A stretch of 64,000 bases of DNA. Origin: Agrobacterium pusense (GTDB lineage: Bacteria; Pseudomonadota; Alphaproteobacteria; Rhizobiales; Rhizobiaceae). The notes under the pieces are model-generated. The model worked only from the letters and a program-made list of their open reading frames with translations, made no database searches and was not told the origin of the DNA. The position numbers and the translations under genes are program-made. The stretch lies in the NCBI RefSeq assembly GCF_900102105.1, contig NZ_FNBB01000004.1, forward strand, positions 1-64,000. Direction: 5' to 3'. Below are positions 33,926-43,632 of the stretch, in pieces (position 1 is the stretch's first letter; each line of letters starts with the position of its first letter).

Positions 33926-35206
33926 TTATTTCTTGACCGCGACAGCCTCGTTGATCTTGGCGATGTCATCTTCCAGAACCTTGTAGGTCTGATCGAGCGT
34001 CAATTCGCCGACGATGAGCTGGCTCATGCGCTGCACGATCTGCTGATACATAGCGCTGCCACCCTTGGCGCGTTCGAAATCACGCGCGGCCTGCGGCACG
34101 TTCTTTTTGTTGTCGAGGAAGACCTGCATCGCTGCCTTGGCGTTTTCGCTCTTCAGCTTGTATTGCGGATTGGCGATCTCTGCACCCGTCAGGATGACGT
34201 AGTTTTCAGCGATTTCCCGCTGAACCTTTTCGGAGCCGAGGAACTCGATGAAATGGGCCACATCTTCAGGGTATTTGGTGCGCTTGAAGCCAACGATCGC
34301 GGTGCCACCAGGCATCGCGTAGCATCCCGCATCGCCGCAGGGAGCATTGATCGCGGTCCATTCGAAGGTGTCGCCGATCTTGTTCTGGAACGGATTGACC
34401 ATCCAGTTTCCGGCGAGATACGTCACGACATTGCCGTTGACGAACTCGTCACCCATATTTTTGTACTGCGAACCCCCGGCCGCACCCCACATTTCCCTGG
34501 GGAAGCTGCCGTTTTGCGTCCATGAGAAGAGATCGGCGATGTATTTTTTCGCCGCATCGTCGGGGAAGCTAAACTTGCCGTCCTTCACATAAGTCGAGCC
34601 GTAAGAGAAGGCGCCGCCAGAGAAACGGTGGCCTGACCGGTCCATGGTGAAGGGGATCTGCACGCCCGTCGCCTTGGCGACACGGGCGGATGCCTCGACG
34701 ATCTCGCTGAATTTGGCGGTCGGGCTGGGCAAGGGTTCGCCGGCCTGCTCGAACAGCGTCTTGTTGACGAAGGGCAGGTTCAGCGTCTGCGACGCCATGT
34801 AGCCATTGATCGACTTCGGATCGTTGACATTGGGCAGGCGAAGCTGGTCGAGGCTTGCACCATGCAGTTTCGCGAAGGCGTCCGCATCCCTCATGTAAGG
34901 CCGCATGTCGAGATAATAGGGCGCGAGCTGCCAGTCGGTGATCTTGGCAATATCGGGGCCCTCGCCCACCGCCAGCTGCACTGGCAGCTGCTTAGAAACG
35001 GCATCATAACCCGACGATACGAAATTGATCTTCACGCCGGGATTGGCCGTCTCGAACTCCTTGCTGAGCGCTGCCATGCGCTGCACATAACCCTGATCGT
35101 CATCGGTAAAAAGAAATGTGATCGTGCGGGTCTCGGCCTGCGCGGCCGAAAGACCGGCCACAGAGGCAAATACTAGGGCGCTGACACCCGAAAACAATTT
35201 CATCAT
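33926..35206 (-). CDS. Periplasmic sugar-binding protein (family 1), pectic oligosaccharide locus
   Basis: This 426-residue protein has a signal peptide (MMKLFSGVSALVFASVAGLSAAQA) and the family-1 solute-binding fold of MalE/UgpB-type proteins: ITFLFTDDDQGYVQRMAALSKEFE, AVGEGPDIAKITDW near 80, GNVVTYLAGNWMVNP near 270 and GGTAIVGFKRTKYPEDVAHFIEFL near 310. GGGAGG lies 6 bases before the ATG at 35206. It is divergent from the enzyme/permease operon that otherwise lacks a binding protein, so it should supply the two permeases at 41.5-43.5 kb. The ligand is presumably a pectin-derived oligosaccharide (inference from the neighbours). Confidence 0.88.
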   Translation of the reverse strand: MMKLFSGVSALVFASVAGLSAAQAETRTITFLFTDDDQGYVQRMAALSKEFETANPGVKINFVSSGYDAVSKQLPVQLAVGEGPDIAKITDWQLAPYYLDMRPYMRDADAFAKLHGASLDQLRLPNVNDPKSINGYMASQTLNLPFVNKTLFEQAGEPLPSPTAKFSEIVEASARVAKATGVQIPFTMDRSGHRFSGGAFSYGSTYVKDGKFSFPDDAAKKYIADLFSWTQNGSFPREMWGAAGGSQYKNMGDEFVNGNVVTYLAGNWMVNPFQNKIGDTFEWTAINAPCGDAGCYAMPGGTAIVGFKRTKYPEDVAHFIEFLGSEKVQREIAENYVILTGAEIANPQYKLKSENAKAAMQVFLDNKKNVPQAARDFERAKGGSAMYQQIVQRMSQLIVGELTLDQTYKVLEDDIAKINEAVAVKK

Positions 35207-35220
35207 GCTCATCCTCCCAA

Positions 35221-35234
35221 TGAAAACATTTTCA
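35221..35234. promoter_or_regulatory. Candidate operator copy 1, TGAAA-N4-TTTCA
   Basis: The sequence TGAAAACATTTTCA is palindromic and lies just upstream of the ribosome-binding site of the binding-protein gene, where a bound repressor would block it. Its GAAA/TTTC half-sites recall boxes of KdgR-type pectin regulators, but the regulator family is not known. Confidence 0.55.
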
Positions 35235-35358
35235 TAAATCGAATAAAAGCTCCTCTGCTTACTTCGATTTGTGATGTTTTGCGGCTTGACAGAATAAACG
35301 TCAAGCTGTTTGTTCTGGCGAAATTGCACAAATCGACGCCGAGAGGCAAAAACAGTTT

Positions 35359-35372
35359 TGTGAAAATAATTT
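35359..35372. promoter_or_regulatory. Candidate operator copy 2, TGAAA-N4-TTTCA
   Basis: The sequence TGAAAATAATTTCA matches the first copy in both half-sites and in spacing, and lies 29 bases before the start of the 840-residue protein. The pair of sites brackets the divergent promoters. Confidence 0.55.
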
Positions 35373-35401
35373 CATTACCGATCGACGGGAGGCGATCCAT
35401 T

Positions 35402-37924
35402 ATGCCGGATGGACCATTTACGGCGAACACGTCGGAGCCCACATACACCGTCACGGACGGGGAGACGGTAACCGCCTGGATCGTCTCCGATCTCGTGGAA
35501 ACATCGTTTCCGGGCACGCCGGCACCGGCGGAAGATCGGGTCAACTACCGTTTCATCAACGGTTTTGTCGATGTCGGCGACCTTCCCTGCCGCAAGGCCT
35601 TCCAGCAGACCATGGTTGGCCGCCACATAGCCCCCGATACCAGCTGGCCAGTCTCCCACCTCAACCTGCCCGGCTCCAATCGCCGCGTCGAATTCACCGG
35701 CTTCTGGCATGTTCCGACCCACGTGCAGCGCTGGCTGAAGGGCACGTTTCGCAGCGAGACTGCACGGAAAGCGCAGTTCCGGCTGCGAACCTGTGGCGGC
35801 GTGCGCATCTGGGTAGGCGGCGTCGAGCAGGTCCGTTTCGAACCCTTTATCCGCAATGTCGAAAGCAGCCGTGACATCGCGCTCGATCTGGCGGCCGGTG
35901 ACAACGAGGTCCTGCTTCTCTGCGAGGATCTGGCGGAGCGAGACATCATCTGGTTCTTCGAACTTGAGGTTATTGATCCCGCGCCGCTCACCGTCGTGTT
36001 GCCGGTGCCGCTCGACCGGGAAGAGACGAAGCGCCTGGCCGCGCTGGTACGTGACGTGCACCCTGCCCGCGACGTGTTTTCTGGCAGCGCCCTCGAACTC
36101 GTCTTTGGCGCAGCGCCGGCAAGCGATCTGCCGGTGCACATCGCCGTCAAAAGCCATGGCCATGAGCGCGCCGCGCTTGCGGAAGTGGATACGGTGCTGA
36201 AAGCCGGGCAATCCTCACTGACGATCCCCGAAACAATAGGCATTGCCGACGGGTATCACGGCGTCAGGATCACCCTCGGATCGGGTTCCGGCACTGTCAC
36301 CCGCGTCATCGACGCCGCCTTCATGCGTGATATCGCGCCGGAAGCATCCTCTAACGACATCAATGAACGGAAGAAGGCGGCGCTTTCCTTCAGCGCCCGT
36401 TTCGGCGCCTGGCGCATCGGCCGCGCGCTTGCCATGGTCGCCACCGGCAGCGATGACATCGAGACGATCGGCGGCATCATCGATGTAACGCTGCACTCCA
36501 TCGACAGGCGCGAAGACTGCTCGGATTTCATCATGATCCCGCTGCTGTGGCTGGTGCGTGCTCATGGGGCCCGGTTGCCTGCAGATATGCGGGCACGGAT
36601 CGATGCTTCGATCCTTGGTTATCGTTACTGGGTGGACGAGCCGGGCAATGACGTCATGTGGTTCTGGAGTGAAAACCACGTACTTTGCTTCCACACCAGC
36701 CAGTTGCTGGCCGGCGATTATCTGCCGGACGCCACCTTCACCGCGTCCGGCCGTAGCGGGCGCCAGCAGGCCGCGCTGGCAGCTGAGCGGCTGGCGCGCT
36801 GGTTCGACAGCGTCGAGGCGCATGGGTTGGCCGAGTGGAATTCGGCCGCCTATTACCCCGTCGATTTCATCGGTCTTCTCGCCATCGAACATTGGGCGGA
36901 GCCGGAGCTTGCCGCCCGCGCGCGCCACCAGATCGATCTCATTTTCGAGATGATCGCGCTGCATACACTGGGCGGTGTCCCCTCCGGTTCGCAAGGGCGG
37001 GCTTATGACAAGGAACTGCGCGCCGGGCCGCTGACGGAACTGGCGCCCTTTGCTGAGGTCGCCTTTGGCAAAGGCTGGCTCAACAACGGCGTCGCCTCGC
37101 TACCAATGTTCTGCTGCGGAGATTACCTGCCGCCGGCGCATCTTGCCGCCCTCTCCCAGCTGGAAAACGGCCGCATGGTCGAGGCGCGCTACGCGCAGGG
37201 GCTGGAGCCCGGCAAACTCGTGCTGTTCAAGAACGAGGCCGGCCAGCTTTCCACCGTTGTCGATCACAAGACCGGCCGCAGGGGTCACCAGCAGCACGTC
37301 ATGGACATCAAGCTTGCCGGCCACCCGATGGCGCGACTGTGGGTCAATCATCCCGGTGAGGACGATCCCTGGGGCAGCCAGCGTCCCTCCTATTGGGCGG
37401 GAAGCGGCATCCTGCCGCGCGTAGCGCAGCACCGCGATTTGGCGATGCTGATCTTCGATACCGAAGATCACCGCAACGACTGGACCCACGCCTATCTCGG
37501 CCGCGACGGGCTGGAGGAGGTCATGATGGAAGACAACTGGCTCATCACCCGTTCCGGCCGCGGCTTCGCGGCCCTTTACGCGACGAACGGACTTGAACCC
37601 GTCACCTCTGGTGCCACCGCCAACCGCGAGATTAGATCGCCCGGCCGCCGCGCCGGCTGGATCGGCGTTATCGGCTGCGGCGACGCGCAAGCCTTCGCCG
37701 GCTTCCGCGCGAAAATTCTCGCCACACGGGTCACCTTCGATGCCGATAGCCGGCTGCTCGCAGTCACGCCACCCGGCGGGCCGGAATTCACTCTCAGCTG
37801 GGACGGCGCCTTCACTATCGGCGGACAGGCCATGGCCTTCGACCATGACCAGCCGCAACCGAAAATCACCTTCGACAGCGCCGACCCCGCATCGGGCAGC
37901 GCTGCAAAACCCATCTACTCCTAA
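35402..37924 (+). CDS. Large cytoplasmic protein of unknown function in pectic locus
   Basis: I do not recognise this 840-residue protein. It starts MPDGPFTANTSEPTYTVTDG (35402, GGGAGG about 10 bases upstream) and has no signal peptide or membrane span. Residues 1-210 look strand-rich (carbohydrate-binding-like, with FRLRTCGGVRIWVGGVEQV). Residues about 300-560 look helical, with a striking motif MWFWSENHVLCFHTSQ near 420 and WLNNGVASLPMFCCGDY near 557. Residues about 620-840 are strand-rich again. This beta / alpha-toroid / beta order resembles several polysaccharide lyases and hydrolases, which is inference. It is first in an operon with GH105- and GH28-type enzymes, so a role in cleaving a pectic oligosaccharide is likely. 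Confidence 0.6.
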   Translation: MPDGPFTANTSEPTYTVTDGETVTAWIVSDLVETSFPGTPAPAEDRVNYRFINGFVDVGDLPCRKAFQQTMVGRHIAPDTSWPVSHLNLPGSNRRVEFTGFWHVPTHVQRWLKGTFRSETARKAQFRLRTCGGVRIWVGGVEQVRFEPFIRNVESSRDIALDLAAGDNEVLLLCEDLAERDIIWFFELEVIDPAPLTVVLPVPLDREETKRLAALVRDVHPARDVFSGSALELVFGAAPASDLPVHIAVKSHGHERAALAEVDTVLKAGQSSLTIPETIGIADGYHGVRITLGSGSGTVTRVIDAAFMRDIAPEASSNDINERKKAALSFSARFGAWRIGRALAMVATGSDDIETIGGIIDVTLHSIDRREDCSDFIMIPLLWLVRAHGARLPADMRARIDASILGYRYWVDEPGNDVMWFWSENHVLCFHTSQLLAGDYLPDATFTASGRSGRQQAALAAERLARWFDSVEAHGLAEWNSAAYYPVDFIGLLAIEHWAEPELAARARHQIDLIFEMIALHTLGGVPSGSQGRAYDKELRAGPLTELAPFAEVAFGKGWLNNGVASLPMFCCGDYLPPAHLAALSQLENGRMVEARYAQGLEPGKLVLFKNEAGQLSTVVDHKTGRRGHQQHVMDIKLAGHPMARLWVNHPGEDDPWGSQRPSYWAGSGILPRVAQHRDLAMLIFDTEDHRNDWTHAYLGRDGLEEVMMEDNWLITRSGRGFAALYATNGLEPVTSGATANREIRSPGRRAGWIGVIGCGDAQAFAGFRAKILATRVTFDADSRLLAVTPPGGPEFTLSWDGAFTIGGQAMAFDHDQPQPKITFDSADPASGSAAKPIYS

Positions 37925-37937
37925 GCGGAATTGACAG

Positions 37938-39032
37938 ATGAACCAGCCAAGCATGGAAAAAGACACTCTCAGGACAACGATCGATAATGTCGCCGCCGCC
38001 TTCAGCCGCCTCAAAGGCATTCAGGAAGGTCTGGTCAGCGGCAGTTCCGATGGCAAGATCCAGTTCGATGAATGGGATTGGGAAGTGGGTGTTGGCCTTT
38101 ATGGTTTCCTGCGCCGGGCACTCGCGGCCAACGACCAGAAGGCACTGGATGACCTCGTGACATGGTACGGCTGGCAGATCGACCGTGGCCTGCCGCCGCG
38201 CCAGATCAACAGTTCCGCGCCGATGCTGCCGCTCGTCATCCTGACAGAACATGTCGACCGGCCGGATTTCCGCGCGCTGGTGGAAGACTGGGCCGACTGG
38301 CTTGTGCATGAATTGCCCAAAACCGAAGATGGCGGCTTCCAGCATGTCGTCAAGGAACGGCTGAATGAGGGGGAGCTCTGGGACGACACGCTGTTCATGG
38401 CCTGTCTGTTTCTCGCCCGCGCGGGCGTTGTCTGCAAACGGCAGGACTGGATCGACGAGGCCGTCTACCAGTTCATGATCCATGCGCGCTATCTCTCCGA
38501 CCCCGTCACCGGGCTCTGGTATCACGGCTGGACCTTCAACGGTCGCCACAATTTCGCGGACGCGTTTTGGGCACGCGGCAATTCATGGATCACCGTCGCC
38601 ATTCCCGAACTCTTTGAACTGGTACCGACACTTGCTCAGAAGGACAAACGTTTCCTCGCCAATGTGCTTTCAAGCCAGGTGCGGTCGCTGAGAAAATATC
38701 AGCGTGAAGACGGCATGTTTCATACGCTGCTCGATGACCCGACCTCACCAGTCGAGACATCGGCGACGGCCGGCATCGCCTATGGCATTCTGCGCGGCAT
38801 CGAGGCCGGCATTCTCGATGAAGAGAACCGTCCGCATGCGGAACGCGCGCTGAAGGCGGTGCTCGGCAATATCGATGAGGAAGGCGTCGTTCACGGCGTC
38901 TCCGACGGCACGCCAATGGGCCACGATCTCGATTTTTACCGCCGCATCCCCAACCTGCCCACGCCCTACGGGCAGGCACTGACGATGCTGCTTCTGATCG
39001 ACGTTTTTCTGAAAAGGCCAAAGACATCGTGA
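37938..39032 (+). CDS. GH105-type unsaturated rhamnogalacturonyl hydrolase
   Basis: This 364-residue protein has the alpha/alpha-barrel pattern of the GH88/GH105 group (YteR/YesR-like), which removes the unsaturated galacturonyl residue left at the end of oligosaccharides by pectate or rhamnogalacturonan lyases. Supporting stretches are GELWDDTLFMACLFLAR (catalytic Asp region, about 148), NFADAFWARGNSWITVAIPE (about 210) and VETSATAGIAYGILRG (about 275). There is no signal peptide, so it acts in the cytosol on imported substrate. It starts 13 bases after the 840-residue protein and overlaps the GH28 gene by 4 bases. Confidence 0.82.
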   Translation: MNQPSMEKDTLRTTIDNVAAAFSRLKGIQEGLVSGSSDGKIQFDEWDWEVGVGLYGFLRRALAANDQKALDDLVTWYGWQIDRGLPPRQINSSAPMLPLVILTEHVDRPDFRALVEDWADWLVHELPKTEDGGFQHVVKERLNEGELWDDTLFMACLFLARAGVVCKRQDWIDEAVYQFMIHARYLSDPVTGLWYHGWTFNGRHNFADAFWARGNSWITVAIPELFELVPTLAQKDKRFLANVLSSQVRSLRKYQREDGMFHTLLDDPTSPVETSATAGIAYGILRGIEAGILDEENRPHAERALKAVLGNIDEEGVVHGVSDGTPMGHDLDFYRRIPNLPTPYGQALTMLLLIDVFLKRPKTS

Positions 39033-40389
39033 GCATCATGAACATCAGTCAGGACATCACAGTTGCGGCCAGTGGCCTCGATGCCACGGCGACCGTCCAG
39101 CAGGCTATCGACGCCGTATCATCAGCAGGTGGCGGGCGCGTATCTCTTTCGGCCGGACGACATGTCAGCGCCGGTCTCCAGCTCAAAAGCGGCGTGGAAC
39201 TGCACCTTGCAGCAGACGCGGTACTCGCCCCCGTTTCCGATTACGACGCTTATGCACTGACCCGGGTTTCGGTGATTGCCGAAGACTCCGATCGCGGCAT
39301 GATTATCGCCAAGGGCGCGCACGACATCGCCGTCACGGGCCCGGGCCGTATCGAGGCCGGCGGTGAAAACTTCATCATTGGCGATGACACGGCCATGGGA
39401 ACCTATATCCCGGCGAAAAAGCGCCCGCGCGTGATGGTGCTGGAAGCCTGCCGTAATGTGCGCCTCGAAAACCTGCACGTCAGTGGCTCCCCCATGTGGA
39501 CGCTGCATATGGTCAATTGCGAGGACCTTCATTTCCGCAATCTGCGCATCGAAAACGACCGCCGCCTGCCCAATACGGATGGCATCGTGCTGGATGCCTG
39601 CCGCCGCGCGTTGATCGAGGATTGCTTCATCTCGACTGCGGATGACGGCATCTGTCTCAAGACCAGTGCCGGGCCGGATGGCAAGGCAGTGGGCGTGTGC
39701 GCCAATATCGCGGTTCGCCGCTGCACCGTTTCCAGCATGAGCTGCGCGCTGAAGCTCGGCACCGAATCCTTCGGCGATTTCACTAATGTGGTGTTCGAAG
39801 ACTGCAAGGTGGTGCAGTCAAATCGCGGCATGGGTCTTTTCTCCCGTGATGGCGGCGCCATGCGCAACATCCGCTTTTCACGCATCGAGGCCGAGTGCCA
39901 TGAAACGCCGGGTGGTTTCTGGGGTTCTGGCGAAGCAGTGACAGTCACTGTCGTTGACCGCCGCCCCGAACGGCAGGCAGGCAGGGTGGACAATCTTGTT
40001 ATCGAAGATTTGAGCGGTTCGATGGAGGGAGCGATCAACCTCGTCTCCACCTCGGCAGCCGGCATTCACAATGTCAGGCTTGCGCGCATCACGCTGGCGC
40101 AGGAGCCCGGCAAGCTCGGCACCGGCCTGCAATATGACCTGCGTCCCACCAATGCCGATATAGCGCCAAGCGCCGATGCGGCCGGCCGCGCCAATGCCTG
40201 GACGCAGGATGCTGAGGGCCGGATCGTCGGTATGGAGGATTATCCAGGCGGCATGCCCGCGATCTACCTTAAGGGCGCTCACGGTTTTTCGGCTGATGAT
40301 GTCGCCATCAAAAGAGCAATGCCCTTGCCCGAGGGTTGGAACAGCCAGGAGATCGTCGCGACGGCGAGCTCGGTTGAAGGGAGCAGGTG

Positions 40390-40390
<1 letters not shown>
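39029..40390 (+). CDS. GH28-type polygalacturonase-like hydrolase
   Basis: This 453-residue protein forms a right-handed beta-helix of the GH28 type. It shows [14 protein letters not shown] (NTDG motif) and [11 protein letters not shown] (the catalytic Asp pair, about 205). The later motifs are altered: [16 protein letters not shown] stands where polygalacturonases have the His loop and RIK, so an exo-acting or rhamnogalacturonan-related specificity is possible. No signal peptide is present, so it should act inside the cell. The GTG start overlaps the previous stop (GTGA, 39029-39032); an ATG three codons on is possible. Confidence 0.82.
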
Positions 40391-41493
<1,103 letters not shown>

Positions 41494-41494
41494 C

Positions 41495-42490
41495 ATGGCC
41501 AATCCGACCCTTGCGAGACTGTCCGACCGCGCGCTTGACGCCGTTATGGCGATTGCCGAGGTGCCGCTCAACTTCATCGAGCGGCTGATCGGCAAAAGGC
41601 GCATGCCCTATATCTTCCTGATGCCGAACCTCGTTCTTTTTGGCATCTTCACCTTCCTGCCGATTGCGATTGCCGTCGGTTATGCCTTCACCGGCGGCAC
41701 CGAACTTTTGATCACCGACCGCCCCTTTGTCGGTTTGGAGAATTTCGGCAAGCTGCTGGATTGCCAGAGCTATATGGACCCGGGAAGCTGCCGGGAATCG
41801 CTGTTCTGGACGGCAATCTGGAACACGCTGTGGTTTGTCGGTTTCAATGTCATCGCCACGTTGCTGGTCGCGCTCATAACCGCCCTCATCCTCAACAGGG
41901 CGATAGCCGCGCGCGGTTTCTTCCGCGCCATGTTCTTTTATCCCGTCCTGCTGTCGCCCGTCGTCATCGGCCTCATCTGGAAATGGTTTCTGGACCGCAA
42001 CGGCCTGCTCAACGCCTTCTTCCAGATGCTGGGCGTGCCGCCGGAAATCTTCCTGCTTGATGTCGGCTGGTCGCGCTTTTTCGTGGTGGTCGTTTCGGTC
42101 TGGTTCCACATGGGCTTTTATACGCTGATCCTGCTCGCCGGCCTTCAGGCCATCCCGAAGGATCTCTACGAAGCCGCCGCCATCGATGCCGCCTCGCCCC
42201 GGCGCACGCTTTTGCGCATCACCCTGCCACTTCTCGGCCCCAACCTGCTCGTCGTGCTCATACTGTTGATGATCCGCTCGGTGCAGATATTTGATGAAGC
42301 CTGGGTTTTGACGAATGGCGGCGGGCCAGGCACGGCCAATACATTCGTGGTGCAATATATCTATCAAATGGCCTTCGGCAGCGATCTCAGGCTGTTTGGC
42401 CTTGCTTCCGCCGCGTCGGTGCTGATGGGCCTTGTGCTTCTCGCACTGACGCTCGTGCAGCTGCGCCTTGGCAAAAAGATGGAGTCCTGA
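41495..42490 (+). CDS. Sugar ABC permease, MalF/UgpA type
   Basis: This 331-residue inner-membrane protein has six main hydrophobic segments, the first beginning MPYIFLMPNLVLFGIFTFLP (about 35). The EAA loop is DLYEAAAIDAASPRRTLLRITLPLL near residue 225. The loop with DCQSYMDPGSCRESLFW (about 90-105) holds two Cys that could form a periplasmic disulfide. Its start is 1 base after the ATPase stop, and its stop is 2 bases before the second permease. Confidence 0.9.
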   Translation: MANPTLARLSDRALDAVMAIAEVPLNFIERLIGKRRMPYIFLMPNLVLFGIFTFLPIAIAVGYAFTGGTELLITDRPFVGLENFGKLLDCQSYMDPGSCRESLFWTAIWNTLWFVGFNVIATLLVALITALILNRAIAARGFFRAMFFYPVLLSPVVIGLIWKWFLDRNGLLNAFFQMLGVPPEIFLLDVGWSRFFVVVVSVWFHMGFYTLILLAGLQAIPKDLYEAAAIDAASPRRTLLRITLPLLGPNLLVVLILLMIRSVQIFDEAWVLTNGGGPGTANTFVVQYIYQMAFGSDLRLFGLASAASVLMGLVLLALTLVQLRLGKKMES

Positions 42491-42492
42491 CC

Positions 42493-43542
42493 ATGTCCAA
42501 TGCCGTCTCTTTCCTCACGCGCACCCGCCGTCCCGGCCGGATCGGCCTCACCGATATCCTCTCCTGGGTCTGGCTCATCGGCGGCACACTCGCTGTCCTC
42601 ATCCCGGTTGTCTGGGCCGCCATGTCGTCGCTGAAACCGGAGGCTGAAATCACGCGGTTTCCGCCAAGCCTCCTGCCGCGCGCTGCCGTGCAAGTGGAGG
42701 TTCAGGGCTACGACAGGCCGCTCAGCCTGTGGAAGGCCACCATCGACGGCGCAGAGCGTGAGATGGCCATGGTCCGCCGCATCGGCCTCAAAGCTCAGAT
42801 GGTGGACCCAGCCAATCCGGGCCCGCCAATCAGTGTCGACACACGGGAAATAACGCCAGTTCAGAAGCTGACCATCGCGACGGAGAACTTCACCGATCCC
42901 CTGACACAGTTCAGCTTCCTGACCTTCCTCAAGAACTCGGTCTTCGTCACCGTCGTCGCAACGGTCCTGACGCTGATCGTCAACGCCATGGCAGCCTTTG
43001 CGCTCTCCAAATACCGTTTCCGTGGCGAAAAGGCGATCTTCGTGCTGATCATCTCCACCCTGATGATCCCGCTCACCGTCGTCATGGTGCCGGCCTATCT
43101 CGTCATCGTCGGTGTCGGTCTCGTCGATAATCTCTGGGGTGTCATCATTCCCACCGTCGCAACGCCGACAGGCGTCTTTCTGCTCCGGCAATATATGCTG
43201 ACCATCCCCGATGAGCTGATCGAGGCGGCGCGCGTCGATGCCGCCAGCGAATTCCGCATCTTCTGGCGCATCATCCTGCCGCTGACGGCCCCGGCGCTCG
43301 CGGTTCTCGCCATATTCTCGGTTTTGTGGCGCTGGAACGACTTCCTCTGGCCGCTAATCGTTCTCAGCAGCCGTGAGAATTTCACGCTGCAGGTGGGGCT
43401 GAACGCCTTTCAGGGCGAGTTCTCGGTGCAATGGCACTATATCCTCGCCATGACCTTCCTCAGCCTGGCACCCGTCACGGTCGTGTTCCTGTTCCTGCAG
43501 CGCTACATCACAACAGGCATCGCCGGAACGGGAATGAAATAG
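42493..43542 (+). CDS. Sugar ABC permease, MalG/UgpE type, with periplasmic insert
   Basis: This 349-residue permease has its EAA loop in ELIEAARVDAASEFRIFWRIILPL (about 240). Between the first two membrane spans is an extra segment of about 80 residues (about 50-130), mostly polar and strand-like, which lengthens the protein beyond the usual 270-280. It would lie on the periplasmic side and could interact with the binding protein. Last gene of the operon; a strong hairpin follows. Confidence 0.9.
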   Translation: MSNAVSFLTRTRRPGRIGLTDILSWVWLIGGTLAVLIPVVWAAMSSLKPEAEITRFPPSLLPRAAVQVEVQGYDRPLSLWKATIDGAEREMAMVRRIGLKAQMVDPANPGPPISVDTREITPVQKLTIATENFTDPLTQFSFLTFLKNSVFVTVVATVLTLIVNAMAAFALSKYRFRGEKAIFVLIISTLMIPLTVVMVPAYLVIVGVGLVDNLWGVIIPTVATPTGVFLLRQYMLTIPDELIEAARVDAASEFRIFWRIILPLTAPALAVLAIFSVLWRWNDFLWPLIVLSSRENFTLQVGLNAFQGEFSVQWHYILAMTFLSLAPVTVVFLFLQRYITTGIAGTGMK

Positions 43543-43580
43543 GCTTCGCAGACATTAGCGCCGAACGCCACAGAAAGAAA

Positions 43581-43610
43581 AAGGGAGATGTTGTTTGCAA
43601 CATCTCCCTT
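43581..43610. terminator. Bidirectional terminator
   Basis: AAGGGAGATGTTG (43581-43593) and CAACATCTCCCTT (43598-43610) pair perfectly with loop TTTG, between the converging permease and ftsK genes. An A-rich run precedes it, giving a U tract for the minus strand. Confidence 0.8.
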
Positions 43611-43632
43611 CGTTCATTTGGTGACGCGATGA

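Larger units (their letters stand above)
35207..35401. promoter_or_regulatory. Divergent control region of the pectic locus
   Basis: This 195-base spacer has a symmetric layout. TGAAA-N4-TTTCA palindromes lie at 35221-35234 and 35359-35372. Inside them TCGATTTGTG (35264-35273) is mirrored by CACAAATCGA (35327-35336). At the centre CTTGAC (35285-35290) is mirrored by GTCAAG (35300-35305), and its TTGACA could serve as a -35 element. Both genes presumably start transcription here. Confidence 0.6.
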
